Source: Selenomonadaceae bacterium
GTDB taxonomy: Bacteria; Bacillota; Negativicutes; Selenomonadales; Selenomonadaceae
DNA length: 16,407 nucleotides
Assembly: GCA_016286075.1 (NCBI GenBank)
Contig: JAEERZ010000019.1
Span: 1 to 16,407 of the forward strand
Direction of reading: 5' to 3'
In this document: positions 7,604 to 14,110 of the stretch, in pieces
Position numbering within the stretch: position 1 is the stretch's first letter
Layout: each line of letters opens with the position of its first letter
The notes under the pieces: model-generated
What the model saw: the letters and a program-made list of their open reading frames with translations, nothing else
Told to the model about the DNA's origin: nothing
The model's database searches: none
Position numbers and translations under genes: made by a program

Positions 7604-9601
7604 TCAGATTCGTTCCAGCCGGTCCGCCGTCTGCCTCCGCGCCAGGAACAACGGCACGTATTCGACGATTACGTTGGAGGTTTCCAGTCCAAACCATTGG
7701 AGCGGATTTCCGGCGAGGCGGCGGATAACGTACTTCGCATGGATCAGCAGATTATCCCAGAAATCAATGTCCCCTTCCTGCGGCATCATTTTCCGGATCA
7801 TGCAGAATTTGAAAGAACCTACATGGGAAGGCTCATAGATCGAGTGCCGCCGGATCTGTTTCGGCAATTCTCCCGTCGCCAGCAGGTCCTGGACAACCTG
7901 CCGGAGATAGACATTGACGCTGGGTTTTACCTTGAAACCGAGATACAGATTCACGCGGAAGACATAATCCGTTCCAAATGTTTCCACCTTATAATGCTTT
8001 TGGTTCGGGTCGTCGGTCGTATTGACGCTGATAAACCAGTAGGCGTCCGCCCGCTTCGGCTCTTTATCCAAGATCGAATACAGGATATCCCGATCGATTT
8101 CTTCCGTCTCGTCTCCTTTGACCAGATATACCATGTTGTTGCTGCACAGCGGAATGGAATCGTCATTCTGCAGGTTCTTGATGGACTGCAGATGTTCCCT
8201 CATCTTCAGGAAGATATTCTGGGCCTGCTCGATCTGCGTTCCTCGATACCAGCTGATCATGACAAAGAGGATCGCCACGGAGATGATGATCGCGACATAG
8301 CCGCCGATCACGAATTTTCCGAGGCTCGATACGAAAAATACGCCTTCCAGCGCAAAGAAAGTCGCGGCAAACAGAACCGCGGCGATCCGATGTTTATGGA
8401 TTGCTCCGATATAAACGCTGAACAGGATCGTCATCATCAGCATACTGATCGTAATGGCCAGACCGTATGCGTTTTCCATCCGGGAGCCGCTTTGGAAGTA
8501 AAGGATTACCCCCACGCAGAAGACCCACAGGATATTGTTGACGGAAGGAATATAAATCTGGCCCTTGGTGTCCGACGGATACCGCACATTCAAGTGGGGC
8601 ATGAGATCAAGGCTGGCAGCCTCATGCACCAAGGTATAGCTTCCGCTGATCAATGCCTGGCTGGCGATAATCGCCGCCATCGCGCTCAGCAGGATCGCCG
8701 CCGGCCGCAGCGCTTCCGGAAGCATCACATAGAACGGATTGATACTCGGAATGGCCTGTATGACAGGGTCGTTCTGATTCTGGATAATCCAGACGCACTG
8801 TCCCATGTAGTTCAAAATCAGGCAGAGTTTGACAAAGGGCCAGCTGACGTAGATGTTGGCCCGACCGACATGCCCCATATCCGTGTACAGGGCTTCCGCG
8901 CCGGTGGTACACAGGAATACGCTTCCTAAAATCATCAGCCCTTCCTTGTTGTCGGGACTGAACAGGACTTGCAGGGCATAAACCGGATTCAAGGCCTTCA
9001 AAATCGAAAGATCCACCATCGTGAAGCAAAATCCGGTGATTCCCAAGAACATGAACCATACCACCATGACCGGGCCGAACATCTTGCCGATGGAGCTGGT
9101 TCCACTCTTCTGGATCATAAACAGCGTGCTGATAATCGCCAGCGTTATCAGTACGACAATCATCTGCCCGCTGCCGAGCAAATCGTCCACAACCTCGATG
9201 CTGCGCAAACCTTCCACGGCGGTCGTAACAGTCACGGCAGGGGTCAGGACGCCGTCGGCCAGCATGGTGCAGCCGCCGATCATCGTGGGGATGATCAGCC
9301 ATTTCCCGCAATGGCGGACAAGGCTGTAAAGCGCAAAGATTCCGCCTTCGCCGTGGTTGTCCGCCCGCAGCGCAATCAGCACGTGCTTGATCGTCGTCAG
9401 CAGCGTGATAGTCCAGATGACCAGCGACAGCGAGCCGATGATAAACTCCTGATCCACATAGGCAATGCCGCCGTTCCCCTCGATGATGGATTTCATCACG
9501 TACATCGGGGACGTGCCGATATCGCCGTACACAATACCGAGCGCAACAAGGAACATTCCCATACTGAATTTCCCTTTGCTATCGGCCGGATTCGCCTGCA
9601 T
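7604..9601 (-). CDS. kup: Low-affinity potassium transporter Kup
   Basis: 665 residues, an H+-coupled K+ uptake permease of the KUP/HAK/KT family in the inner membrane. The family signature GIVYGDIGTSPMYVMKSI is at residues ~22-39, and ADNHGEGGIFALYSLVRH follows near residue 95; about 12 hydrophobic segments follow, then a ~200-residue hydrophilic C-terminal domain (from around QNIFLKMREH) as in E. coli Kup (622 residues). The start is taken at ATG 9601 (MQANPADSKG), preceded by GGGGTGG on the minus strand; an upstream ATG at 9640 lacks a ribosome site. It lies 188 bp downstream of the sirtuin gene, with its own likely promoter, and ends in the shared terminator at 7550-7595. I looked for a c-di-AMP riboswitch in the leader and could not support one. 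Confidence 0.95.
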   Translation of the reverse strand: MQANPADSKGKFSMGMFLVALGIVYGDIGTSPMYVMKSIIEGNGGIAYVDQEFIIGSLSLVIWTITLLTTIKHVLIALRADNHGEGGIFALYSLVRHCGKWLIIPTMIGGCTMLADGVLTPAVTVTTAVEGLRSIEVVDDLLGSGQMIVVLITLAIISTLFMIQKSGTSSIGKMFGPVMVVWFMFLGITGFCFTMVDLSILKALNPVYALQVLFSPDNKEGLMILGSVFLCTTGAEALYTDMGHVGRANIYVSWPFVKLCLILNYMGQCVWIIQNQNDPVIQAIPSINPFYVMLPEALRPAAILLSAMAAIIASQALISGSYTLVHEAASLDLMPHLNVRYPSDTKGQIYIPSVNNILWVFCVGVILYFQSGSRMENAYGLAITISMLMMTILFSVYIGAIHKHRIAAVLFAATFFALEGVFFVSSLGKFVIGGYVAIIISVAILFVMISWYRGTQIEQAQNIFLKMREHLQSIKNLQNDDSIPLCSNNMVYLVKGDETEEIDRDILYSILDKEPKRADAYWFISVNTTDDPNQKHYKVETFGTDYVFRVNLYLGFKVKPSVNVYLRQVVQDLLATGELPKQIRRHSIYEPSHVGSFKFCMIRKMMPQEGDIDFWDNLLIHAKYVIRRLAGNPLQWFGLETSNVIVEYVPLFLARRQTADRLERI

Positions 9602-9680
9602 GCTTCCACCCCAATCAAAAACAATAATCCGATTGATCATGACACAGAGTCACGTCCCTGTGCCGTAGCCATTATGCAGT

Positions 9681-9689
9681 ATTATCCCA
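9681..9689 (-). promoter_or_regulatory. Possible extended -10 promoter for kup
   Basis: Minus strand TGGGATAAT, 80 nt before the start at 9601, in the only gap between sirtuin and kup. No clear -35. A CACAG...CTGTG inverted repeat lies between it and the start codon. Confidence 0.4.
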
Positions 9690-9789
9690 TAGAAATCAAG
9701 TCTGTTTTTATGTTCTGCCGTTTCCCGTTCTTCTTCATGGTTTTCGCCGTCGTTTCCCTTCGAACCACTATATTTTGCTACATTCCTCA

Positions 9790-10530
9790 TCAAATGGATG
9801 CGATCGCCGCCGACAAGACCTTCCCGATGGCGTCGCGAATGACAAGTTCCGCCCGCGCGTCGGCTTTCGTTTCCGTCTTGTTGATCAGCACGAGATGGCG
9901 GCCTTGAAAGTAATCGATCAGCCCCGCCGCCGGATAGACCACCAGCGACGTGCCCCCGACGATCAATGTGTCCGCTTCGCCGATGGCATGGACGGCATTT
10001 TCCACGACTTCCATGTCCAGCCCTTCCTCATAGAGGACGACGCCCGGCCTAACGATGCCGCCGCAGTCCCCGCAATGCGGGATGGGCTTGTTCTCTTCCT
10101 GCAGGACGTAATCCACAGGGTAAACCTTGCCGCACTGAACGCAGGGCCAGCGAAGAATCGAGCCGTGCAACTCGTAGACTGTTTTCGAGCCCGCAAGCTG
10201 ATGCAGCCCGTCGATGTTCTGCGTCACGACGGCTTTCAGTATGCCGCGTCGCTCCAGTTCCGCCAGCGCTTTATGTCCCGCATTGGGCTGGATGTTGCGG
10301 AATATCCGATGTTCACGATAAAACTCGAAGAATGCTTCCGTATGGTTCACGAAGAAACTGTGGGAAGCCATCTCTTCGGGGCGGAATTCCTGATGGAGCC
10401 GCTGGCTGTATATACCGTTTGCGCTGCGAAAGTCCGGTACGCCGGACTCCGTGGACATCCCCGCGCCGCCGAAAAAGACGACGCTCTTGCTTTCCTTGAG
10501 GATTTTCCGAAGCTCGTCAATCTTGTCCAT
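9790..10530 (-). CDS. cobB: Sirtuin NAD-dependent protein deacylase
   Basis: 246 residues, a SIR2-family enzyme that removes acetyl or other acyl groups from lysines using NAD+. Visible motifs: the NAD-binding GGAGMSTESGVPDFRS (~22-37), TQNIDGLHQ (Q104, N105, D107), catalytic His122 in YELHGSI, and an intact zinc site Cys130-x2-Cys133 / Cys153-x2-Cys156, followed by VRPGVVLYEE. The length is typical of compact bacterial sirtuins. The start is ATG 10530, but a GTG immediately before it (10533) is as well placed relative to GGAGG. The start overlaps the end of the YaiI-family gene by 14 bp, so the two are co-transcribed and probably translationally coupled. Class II versus III substrate preference is not resolved. 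Confidence 0.95.
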   Translation of the reverse strand: MDKIDELRKILKESKSVVFFGGAGMSTESGVPDFRSANGIYSQRLHQEFRPEEMASHSFFVNHTEAFFEFYREHRIFRNIQPNAGHKALAELERRGILKAVVTQNIDGLHQLAGSKTVYELHGSILRWPCVQCGKVYPVDYVLQEENKPIPHCGDCGGIVRPGVVLYEEGLDMEVVENAVHAIGEADTLIVGGTSLVVYPAAGLIDYFQGRHLVLINKTETKADARAELVIRDAIGKVLSAAIASI

Positions 10531-10978
10531 CACGGCGTTCCTCCTTCATCAACAGCCTTTCAAGGCTTTCCGTAAACTTTTCGTCGTCTGCTTCCGTCCG
10601 CTTGCGAGGGCCTTTGAGATGGTTTTTATGCGAGGCGCGGCGAGCCTTCTTTACCAGATGCCTTTCGGCAAGCAGGCGGTCTATATTTTCATCCGTGTAT
10701 TGCCAGCCGTCCTGATGAAGCGCATAGGCCCGTTTTCCGAGAGCCATCGCCGCCACGCCGTAATCCTGCGTAACCACGACGTCCCCCGCCCGGCAAAGAT
10801 TGACGAGCGCGAAATCCACCGCATCCGCCCCCGCGCCGATAACCTTTACCTCGCTGTAATCGGAGCGCAGGACATGATTCGTATCGCAAAGCAGCGTGAC
10901 AGGCACGCCGTGACGACGAGCCACGGTCTCCGTTTGCCGCACCACAGGACAGGCGTCCGCATCGACAAAAATCCGCAT
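10517..10978 (-). CDS. YaiI/YqxD family protein (DUF188)
   Basis: 153 residues with the family's hallmark start MRIFVDADACPVV, then TLLCDTNHVLRSDYSEV, GADAVDFALVNLCRAGDVVV and TQDYGVAAMALGKRAYALH. The conserved Asp residues (D6, D8, and the D of VTQDYGVA) resemble the acidic cluster of PIN/NYN-like nucleases, so an RNA-cleaving role is often suggested, but the function is not established. The C-terminal 45 residues are very basic then acidic (KKARRASHKNHLKGPRKRTE). It is the first gene of a two-gene unit with the sirtuin, overlapping it by 14 bp. A likely promoter is at 11097-11105, leaving a leader of ~110 nt in which I see nothing specific. The name yaiI or yqxD would be by homology only. 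Confidence 0.92.
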   Translation of the reverse strand: MRIFVDADACPVVRQTETVARRHGVPVTLLCDTNHVLRSDYSEVKVIGAGADAVDFALVNLCRAGDVVVTQDYGVAAMALGKRAYALHQDGWQYTDENIDRLLAERHLVKKARRASHKNHLKGPRKRTEADDEKFTESLERLLMKEERRDGQD

Positions 10979-11096
10979 ATATGCCTATTCCCGTCCTTTC
11001 GTATGTCAATTCCAAGGCTACTTCGAAGAAACTATCGCATTGAAAAACTTCTGCCCGACATCATGCTTGCCCCATGCAGCGACCCACTATTTTTTG

Positions 11097-11105
11097 ATTA
11101 TATCA
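11097..11105 (-). promoter_or_regulatory. Extended -10 promoter for the YaiI-sirtuin unit
   Basis: Minus strand TGATATAAT, within TGTGATATAAT, the same string as before the AraC-type gene. No good -35 at 17 nt. Confidence 0.6.
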
Positions 11106-11158
11106 CATTCCCTAATAAACTTTTAATAAAGATTGCGGCTGATTTACGGCAAGATATA

Positions 11159-11167
11159 TGGTAAAAT
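11159..11167 (+). promoter_or_regulatory. Extended -10 promoter for the truncated frame at 11247
   Basis: TGGTAAAAT (TGn + TAAAAT), about 80 nt before the GTG at 11247. A small CCTTG-ATATA-CAAGG hairpin lies in the leader. No clear -35. Confidence 0.45.
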
Positions 11168-11246
11168 GCCAAGTAGAAGATTTACTGCGCATTAACAGAG
11201 CCTTGATATACAAGGATTAATATAGACGCAAGGAGGTATGCCAAAC

Positions 11247-11375
11247 GTGACGAAGATACTTTTTACGTGCCACGGCAGCCGACCTGAAACGCAAGGGTAT
11301 CAAGTCGTGTCGCGGCATTTTGCGGCAGCTTACGGCCACTTCAACGAATCATTACTACCGTTTTACTACGATTGA
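11247..11375 (+). pseudogene. Truncated gene start, possibly LMW phosphatase, fused to the shared tail
   Basis: A 42-codon frame opening with GTG after a perfect AGGAGG (11231-11236). The first ten residues, MTKILFTCHG, look like the N-terminus of low-molecular-weight protein-tyrosine phosphatases (ILFVCHGNICRSP type). The catalytic C-x5-R loop is broken: after CHGSR the sequence leaves the family and enters the 98 bp shared repeat (11277-11374), reading ETQGYQVVSRHFAAAYGHFN and stopping at TGA. An alternative reading of CHGSR is the start of a CbiX-like cobaltochelatase (GHGSR), but nothing later supports it. It has its own promoter and terminator, so it could still be expressed as a short peptide. 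Compare the fragment at 12354, which has a different start fused in the same frame to the same tail. Confidence 0.45.
11277..11374 (+). repeat. Shared ~90 bp module, copy 1
   Basis: 98 bp starting at AGCCGAC and ending at ACGATTG, matching 12397-12483. Over the 87 aligned bases there are 6 substitutions, and this copy has one extra C and an extra 10 bp (a near-duplicate of CGCGGCATTTTGCGGC). Two changes in the YGHFN-SLLPFYYD frame are silent, which hints at a coding origin. Sequence before and after the module differs between copies. Confidence 0.85.
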
Positions 11376-11385
11376 GGATGCTCAT

Positions 11386-11446
11386 AAAAATAGGCTTTTC
11401 AGCGAGAGTCGACATGAACTGCTCCCTGAAAGGCTTATTTTTATTT
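11386..11446 (+). terminator. Intrinsic terminator after copy 1
   Basis: 17-base arms, 11386-11402 and 11426-11442, pair with two G-U wobbles (ATAGGCTTTTCAG against CTGAAAGGCTTAT), loop of 23 nt, U-rich 3' side (TTATTTTTATTT). It begins 11 nt after the TGA at 11375. Confidence 0.75.
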
Positions 11447-11447
11447 C

Positions 11448-11486
11448 AATGAAATTCGGCATATAAATAAAGTGCCGAATTTCATT
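11448..11486. repeat. Perfect 14 bp inverted repeat
   Basis: AATGAAATTCGGCA (11448-11461) and TGCCGAATTTCATT (11473-11486), separated by an 11 nt AT-rich loop. It lies directly upstream of the extended -10 TGGTATATT (11505-11513). It could be an operator, a minus-strand terminator or an element end; there is no long T-run on the plus side. Confidence 0.7.
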
Positions 11487-11532
11487 AAAATCTATCCTTT
11501 TTGATGGTATATTAATAACGGAGGCGATTCCA

Positions 11533-11586
11533 ATGATTCCTACCTTTGAAAATGCAGAAGTCATTACGGTTGGCCGCCTGAATTGA
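11533..11586 (+). CDS. 17-codon open frame (leader peptide or gene-start remnant)
   Basis: ATG with a strong GGAGG 8 nt upstream (11520-11524) and an extended -10 (TGGTATATT, 11505-11513) close before it. It encodes MIPTFENAEVITVGRLN, then TGA. It ends 89 bp before the excisionase gene at 11676 on the same strand, so it may be a leader peptide for that gene or another gene start cut off after a few codons, like those at 11247 and 12354. No family recognised. Confidence 0.3.
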   Translation: MIPTFENAEVITVGRLN

Positions 11587-11675
11587 CTTTGACCCTTTCC
11601 AAACAATCAGTTGCTATTATGGTGCGAATGAGGTAATATCCAGCCACTACCGCATGGCAAAAAGGAGGTTACAGC

Positions 11676-11942
11676 ATGAGCACAGAAAAAAATCCCATGC
11701 CCATCCAAGAGAAATATTTGCTTACCAGCCATGAAGCGTCAATTTATTTCAACATTGGCATCAAAAATATGCGCTGTTTGGCACGAGATCGTTCTCTAAA
11801 AATCAGTGTGAAGATTCGAGGAAGAACCCTTATTGTGCGTTCTAAATTTGAAGAGTATGTACTTAGCTTGCTGGCAGACAATCCTACAGAGGATTTATCA
11901 GTATCTCCCCTTTGTGAGGTCAATGATTTCGACTGCACATGA
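11676..11942 (+). CDS. Tn916-type excisionase (Xis-like)
   Basis: 88 residues. The core EKYLLTSHEASIYFNIGIKN, then LARDRS and RTLIVRSKFEEYVLSLL, matches the winged-helix Xis of Tn916-family elements (67 residues), which bends DNA at element ends and directs the integrase towards excision. It has a longer acidic C-terminal tail than Tn916 Xis. It is preceded by AAGGAGG about 9 nt before the ATG. It is clearly related to the excisionase at 14111-14401 (both have PEKYLLT/QEKYLLT, EASxYFNxGxK, KFEKY/KFEEY) but lies on the opposite strand, with no integrase of its own. The same reading frame continues past its TGA for 44 codons without a recognisable family (see 11970-12077). Confidence 0.8.
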   Translation: MSTEKNPMPIQEKYLLTSHEASIYFNIGIKNMRCLARDRSLKISVKIRGRTLIVRSKFEEYVLSLLADNPTEDLSVSPLCEVNDFDCT

Positions 11943-11969
11943 CTTTTCCTGGCAAATCTCTCCAATCTT

Positions 11970-12077
11970 ATGCTGATGCATTTCTTGGAGCATAAGGAAC
12001 TGGCTGACGTTTATTATTCTCGCGATGGGGCACACTACGAGCAGGTTCGCGTTGAAAACACAGACCAGATACCTTGA
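11970..12077 (+). pseudogene. Unidentified coding remnant downstream of xis
   Basis: Open frame in phase with the preceding excisionase gene: MLMHFLEHKELADVYYSRDG, then AHYEQVRVENTDQIP, TGA at 12075-12077, and then in the same frame FDGLLSDGIRQFTTFQNINL up to the hairpin at 12158. The composition looks protein-like across the stop, which suggests a decayed gene interrupted by one nonsense codon, but there is no ribosome site before either ATG and I recognise no family. An overlapping minus-strand frame of 87 codons is a competing reading. Confidence 0.25.
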
Positions 12078-12157
12078 TTTGACGGGCTTTTGTCCGATGG
12101 TATCAGGCAGTTTACAACTTTTCAAAACATCAATCTTGCGAAGAGCTTCAGCAATGG

Positions 12158-12228
12158 ACACAAAAACCGCTCACCTTTCGTATCTGGATTATTCTCCAGA
12201 CGAGAAAGTAAGCGGTTTTATTTTGTGT
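12158..12228 (+). terminator. Long terminator-like hairpin
   Basis: A ~70 nt hairpin: ACACAAAA/ACCGCT (12158-12171) with AGCGGT/TTTTGTGT (12211-12228), CTTTC with GAAAG, and TCTGG (12183-12187) with CCAGA (12196-12200). U-rich 3' arm. It closes the excisionase transcript. Symmetry on both strands means it could also act leftwards. Confidence 0.6.
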
Positions 12229-12258
12229 ATTTTCTTGACTGGTGCAAACTCCTAAAAT

Positions 12259-12339
12259 TACTTTGTGCATATTGCAAGATTTTTTGTTGGCAATACTTTG
12301 CGTATAACGTGAGATTGCGGCAAAAAATACTTTGCGTAC
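12259..12339. repeat. Three spaced direct repeats TACTTTGYGYA
   Basis: TACTTTGTGCAT at 12259-12270, TACTTTGCGTAT at 12294-12305 and TACTTTGCGTAC at 12328-12339, that is, 35 and 34 bp apart (about three helical turns). They end just before the ribosome site of the ATPase-like fragment at 12354. They could be repressor sites of that gene or arm-type recombinase sites of the element. Confidence 0.7.
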
Positions 12340-12353
12340 TGTGGAGGCGGCTA

Positions 12354-12483
12354 ATGAATATCGAAAGAAAACTCTATCAGGCGCTTTTGGCATGGAAGCC
12401 GACTGAAACGCAAGTGTATCAAGGCGTGTTGCGGCAGATTACGGTCACTTCAACAAATCATTACTACCGTTTTACTATGATTG
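12354..12483 (+). pseudogene. Truncated AAA/DUF4143 ATPase start fused to the shared tail
   Basis: ATG after GGAGG (12342-12346). The first 15 residues, MNIERKLYQALLAWK, match the N-terminus of the AAA/DUF4143 family of ATPases (MxxERKIYxxLLxWK, normally followed by a GARRxGKS P-loop). The match stops before the P-loop, and the frame enters the shared module as PTETQVYQGVLRQITVTSTN. The open frame runs on, but through the terminator at 12488-12521 and antisense to the integrase, so that part is not coding. Relative to copy 1 a 10 bp gap shifts the downstream frame. No remainder of the ATPase is present in the window. Confidence 0.5.
12397..12483 (+). repeat. Shared ~90 bp module, copy 2
   Basis: 87 bp from AGCCGAC to ATGATTG, 81 identical positions with 11277-11374 outside two gaps. 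It ends 5 nt before a terminator hairpin, as copy 1 does, although the two terminators are unrelated in sequence. It also lies 57 bp beyond the integrase stop codon, where Tn916-type elements have an end. Confidence 0.85.
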
Positions 12484-12487
12484 CGAA

Positions 12488-12521
12488 AAGGCAGGCATCC
12501 GCGAGGACGCCTGCCTTTTTT
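12488..12521. terminator. Intrinsic terminator between copy 2 and the integrase
   Basis: GGCAGGC (12490-12496) with GCCTGCC (12509-12515), 12 nt loop, six Ts on the plus side and TTTTC on the minus side. It can end both the truncated plus-strand frame and the integrase transcript (stop at 12540). Confidence 0.9.
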
Positions 12522-12539
12522 GTCGCTATTATTCTGTTG

Positions 12540-13814
12540 TTAAACCACTCGGAACATACGCGGTGTAAGACTTGTTTCTTGCTGTCGCTTCGTACCTTTG
12601 TAAATCTCTTCCCGCGCGCGTTTCTCCTCCATCCGCTGCAACTCGTCCACTGCGTCCTCCAGTCCGAGGTGCGTATAAGTATTCATCGTCACGCCAATGT
12701 CGCTGTGGCCCATCAAATATTGGAGCGTTTTGGGGTTCATACCGGACTTAGCCATATTGCTGCAATAGGTGTGGCGGCAGACATGCGGCGTAATATTCGG
12801 AAGCTGGAGCCGGAAAATCTCGTTATACCGCTTGACCATGTGGTTAAAACGATGTTGCCAATGCATCGCCACCAATGGCATTCCATCCTTATCTATGAAC
12901 AGGAACCCGCTGTAACCATCAATGATTGGCTCTCTTTTCGGTGGTTCTCTATCCTCCAAAATTGCTTGGAAGCACTCAGCCACATCCTCTGTGATAGGAA
13001 TACGCCTTGTCCCGGCATTCGTCTTGGTTGGCTGAACAATAAGGCGCATATCTGAGCCGCGCTGCAACTGACGGCTAATATTTACCACCCGGTTCTTTAA
13101 GTCGATATCGTTTATGGTCAGGCCGCAGAATTCGGAAATTCGCATCCCCGTATGAAAGAGGATGTAAACGACCTCATAATATTTGCAGTAGACATTATCG
13201 TCATGGATGAATTTGAGAAATTTCCGCATCTGATCTCGAGTGATGGCCTCTCTTGTTACGCTGTCGTTGACCACAACTGTTGCCAGTTGGAAATCAAAGG
13301 GATTTTTCCGTATCGTATCATCATCAACCGCCATCTGAAACGCTGGTCGTAAAACGCCTCTCACGGTACTGACGGTGCTGTACCGCTTTCCGCTCTCCTG
13401 CAGCTTGATAAGATAGATCTTCGCATCCGATGTGCGGATGTCAGCAATCTTCTTGCCGCTGAAATCAGTCTTTTCCAAGATTCGCTTAACGTATTTATAT
13501 CCCTGTACCGTGCTTGCTCGGACGCCCGTCTTCGTACTGATATACCGATCCACCAGTTCCGCCACGGTCATTTTTCTGCCCCGCGGATCAAGTCGGCTCT
13601 CCAAGTCGTAGCCAATTTGTTTTTCCAACTCCCGAAGTGAAAGGCATGGCTTCTTTCCCGCGGGGAGTTTGTCATTCGGTTCCAATTTCCAGCTATATAC
13701 AAATCGGGGCTTGCCGCCGACATGGTACTTGAATTGGTATTTTCCATCCTGCCGTATGGATTCCCCGCATCGAAGCACCCGATGCTTGGCGTCACGCCTT
13801 TTTCCGTCTGCCAC
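12540..13814 (-). CDS. int: Tn916-type tyrosine integrase
   Basis: 424 residues, a site-specific tyrosine recombinase. Residues 1-~66 match the Tn916 Int arm-binding domain (GESIRQDGKYQFKYHVGGKP, FVYSWKLEPNDKLPAGKKPC); ~80-180 is the SAM-like core-binding domain (ending TIRKNPFDFQL); ~190-390 is the catalytic domain. All catalytic residues are visible: R225 (GMRISEF), K264 (TKTNAGTR), H344 and R347 (HVCRHTYCSNMAKSGMNPK), H370 (MGHSDIG), and nucleophile Y380 (NTYTHLG). It is thus intact and probably active. Start is GTG 13814, with AAGGAGG ahead of it, overlapping the HTH gene by 23 bp, so translation is likely coupled. It shares the xis-HTH-int order with Tn916-family elements. A terminator lies 19-52 bp beyond its stop. 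Confidence 0.96.
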   Translation of the reverse strand: MADGKRRDAKHRVLRCGESIRQDGKYQFKYHVGGKPRFVYSWKLEPNDKLPAGKKPCLSLRELEKQIGYDLESRLDPRGRKMTVAELVDRYISTKTGVRASTVQGYKYVKRILEKTDFSGKKIADIRTSDAKIYLIKLQESGKRYSTVSTVRGVLRPAFQMAVDDDTIRKNPFDFQLATVVVNDSVTREAITRDQMRKFLKFIHDDNVYCKYYEVVYILFHTGMRISEFCGLTINDIDLKNRVVNISRQLQRGSDMRLIVQPTKTNAGTRRIPITEDVAECFQAILEDREPPKREPIIDGYSGFLFIDKDGMPLVAMHWQHRFNHMVKRYNEIFRLQLPNITPHVCRHTYCSNMAKSGMNPKTLQYLMGHSDIGVTMNTYTHLGLEDAVDELQRMEEKRAREEIYKGTKRQQETSLTPRMFRVV

Positions 13815-14019
13815 GCTTCAGCGCCTCCTTTTCTTCAGGATGATTCTGAAAGTGCCGCTCCAGTTCTGTCCGAAGGATGAGTTTCCGCTTACGGTAGAAT
13901 GCCACAAAGCTGTGCGGCTGCTTCAACCACCGATAGAATTTCCGTTGGCTCAGCCCAAAGTAGCTGATGGTTTCTTCCGGCGTGAGAATGTTTTTCTGGC
14001 CCAATAGAGGTGACCTCAT
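13792..14019 (-). CDS. Small helix-turn-helix (excisionase-like) protein
   Basis: 75 residues: ILTPEETISYFGLSQRKFYR (helix-turn-helix/MerR-like start), WLKQPHSFVAFYRKRKLILR and a basic tail KEALKRGRRKKA. The pattern (start of an HTH with a wing reading RKRKLILRTELERHF) is that of excisionase-family DNA-binding proteins, so it may be a second directionality factor or a regulator of int. Start is ATG 14019, 7 nt after AAGGAGG; the upstream GTG at 14025 is too close to that site. Its 3' end overlaps the integrase start by 23 bp. It sits 91 bp downstream of the Xis gene on the same strand, consistent with a three-gene recombination operon. Confidence 0.75.
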   Translation of the reverse strand: MRSPLLGQKNILTPEETISYFGLSQRKFYRWLKQPHSFVAFYRKRKLILRTELERHFQNHPEEKEALKRGRRKKA

Positions 14020-14110
14020 ACACACTCCTCCTTGATTTTTGGTATGTTATCTATCACTCCGCGCCTCTTATAAGTCAACAACTTTTGGCAAACAAAAAGA
14101 ATAATATCCG

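Noticed and set aside
7697..8929. Long plus-strand open frame antisense to kup
   Set aside because: Kup is unambiguous on the minus strand; the antisense frame is rich in His/Arg/Asp as expected from a mirrored membrane-protein gene and has no start context.
9602..9789. c-di-AMP (ydaO-type) riboswitch in the kup leader
   Set aside because: The leader is short and I could not find the conserved core sequences. A covariance-model search would settle it.
11898..12161. Minus-strand 87-codon frame
   Set aside because: Weak ribosome site, no family match, and it overlaps the end of xis; the plus-strand frame is equally plausible, so no CDS is called.
12090..13055. Plus-strand open frame of ~320 codons
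   Set aside because: It runs through two terminator hairpins and antisense to the integrase. Only the short piece from 12354 has a ribosome site and a recognisable start.
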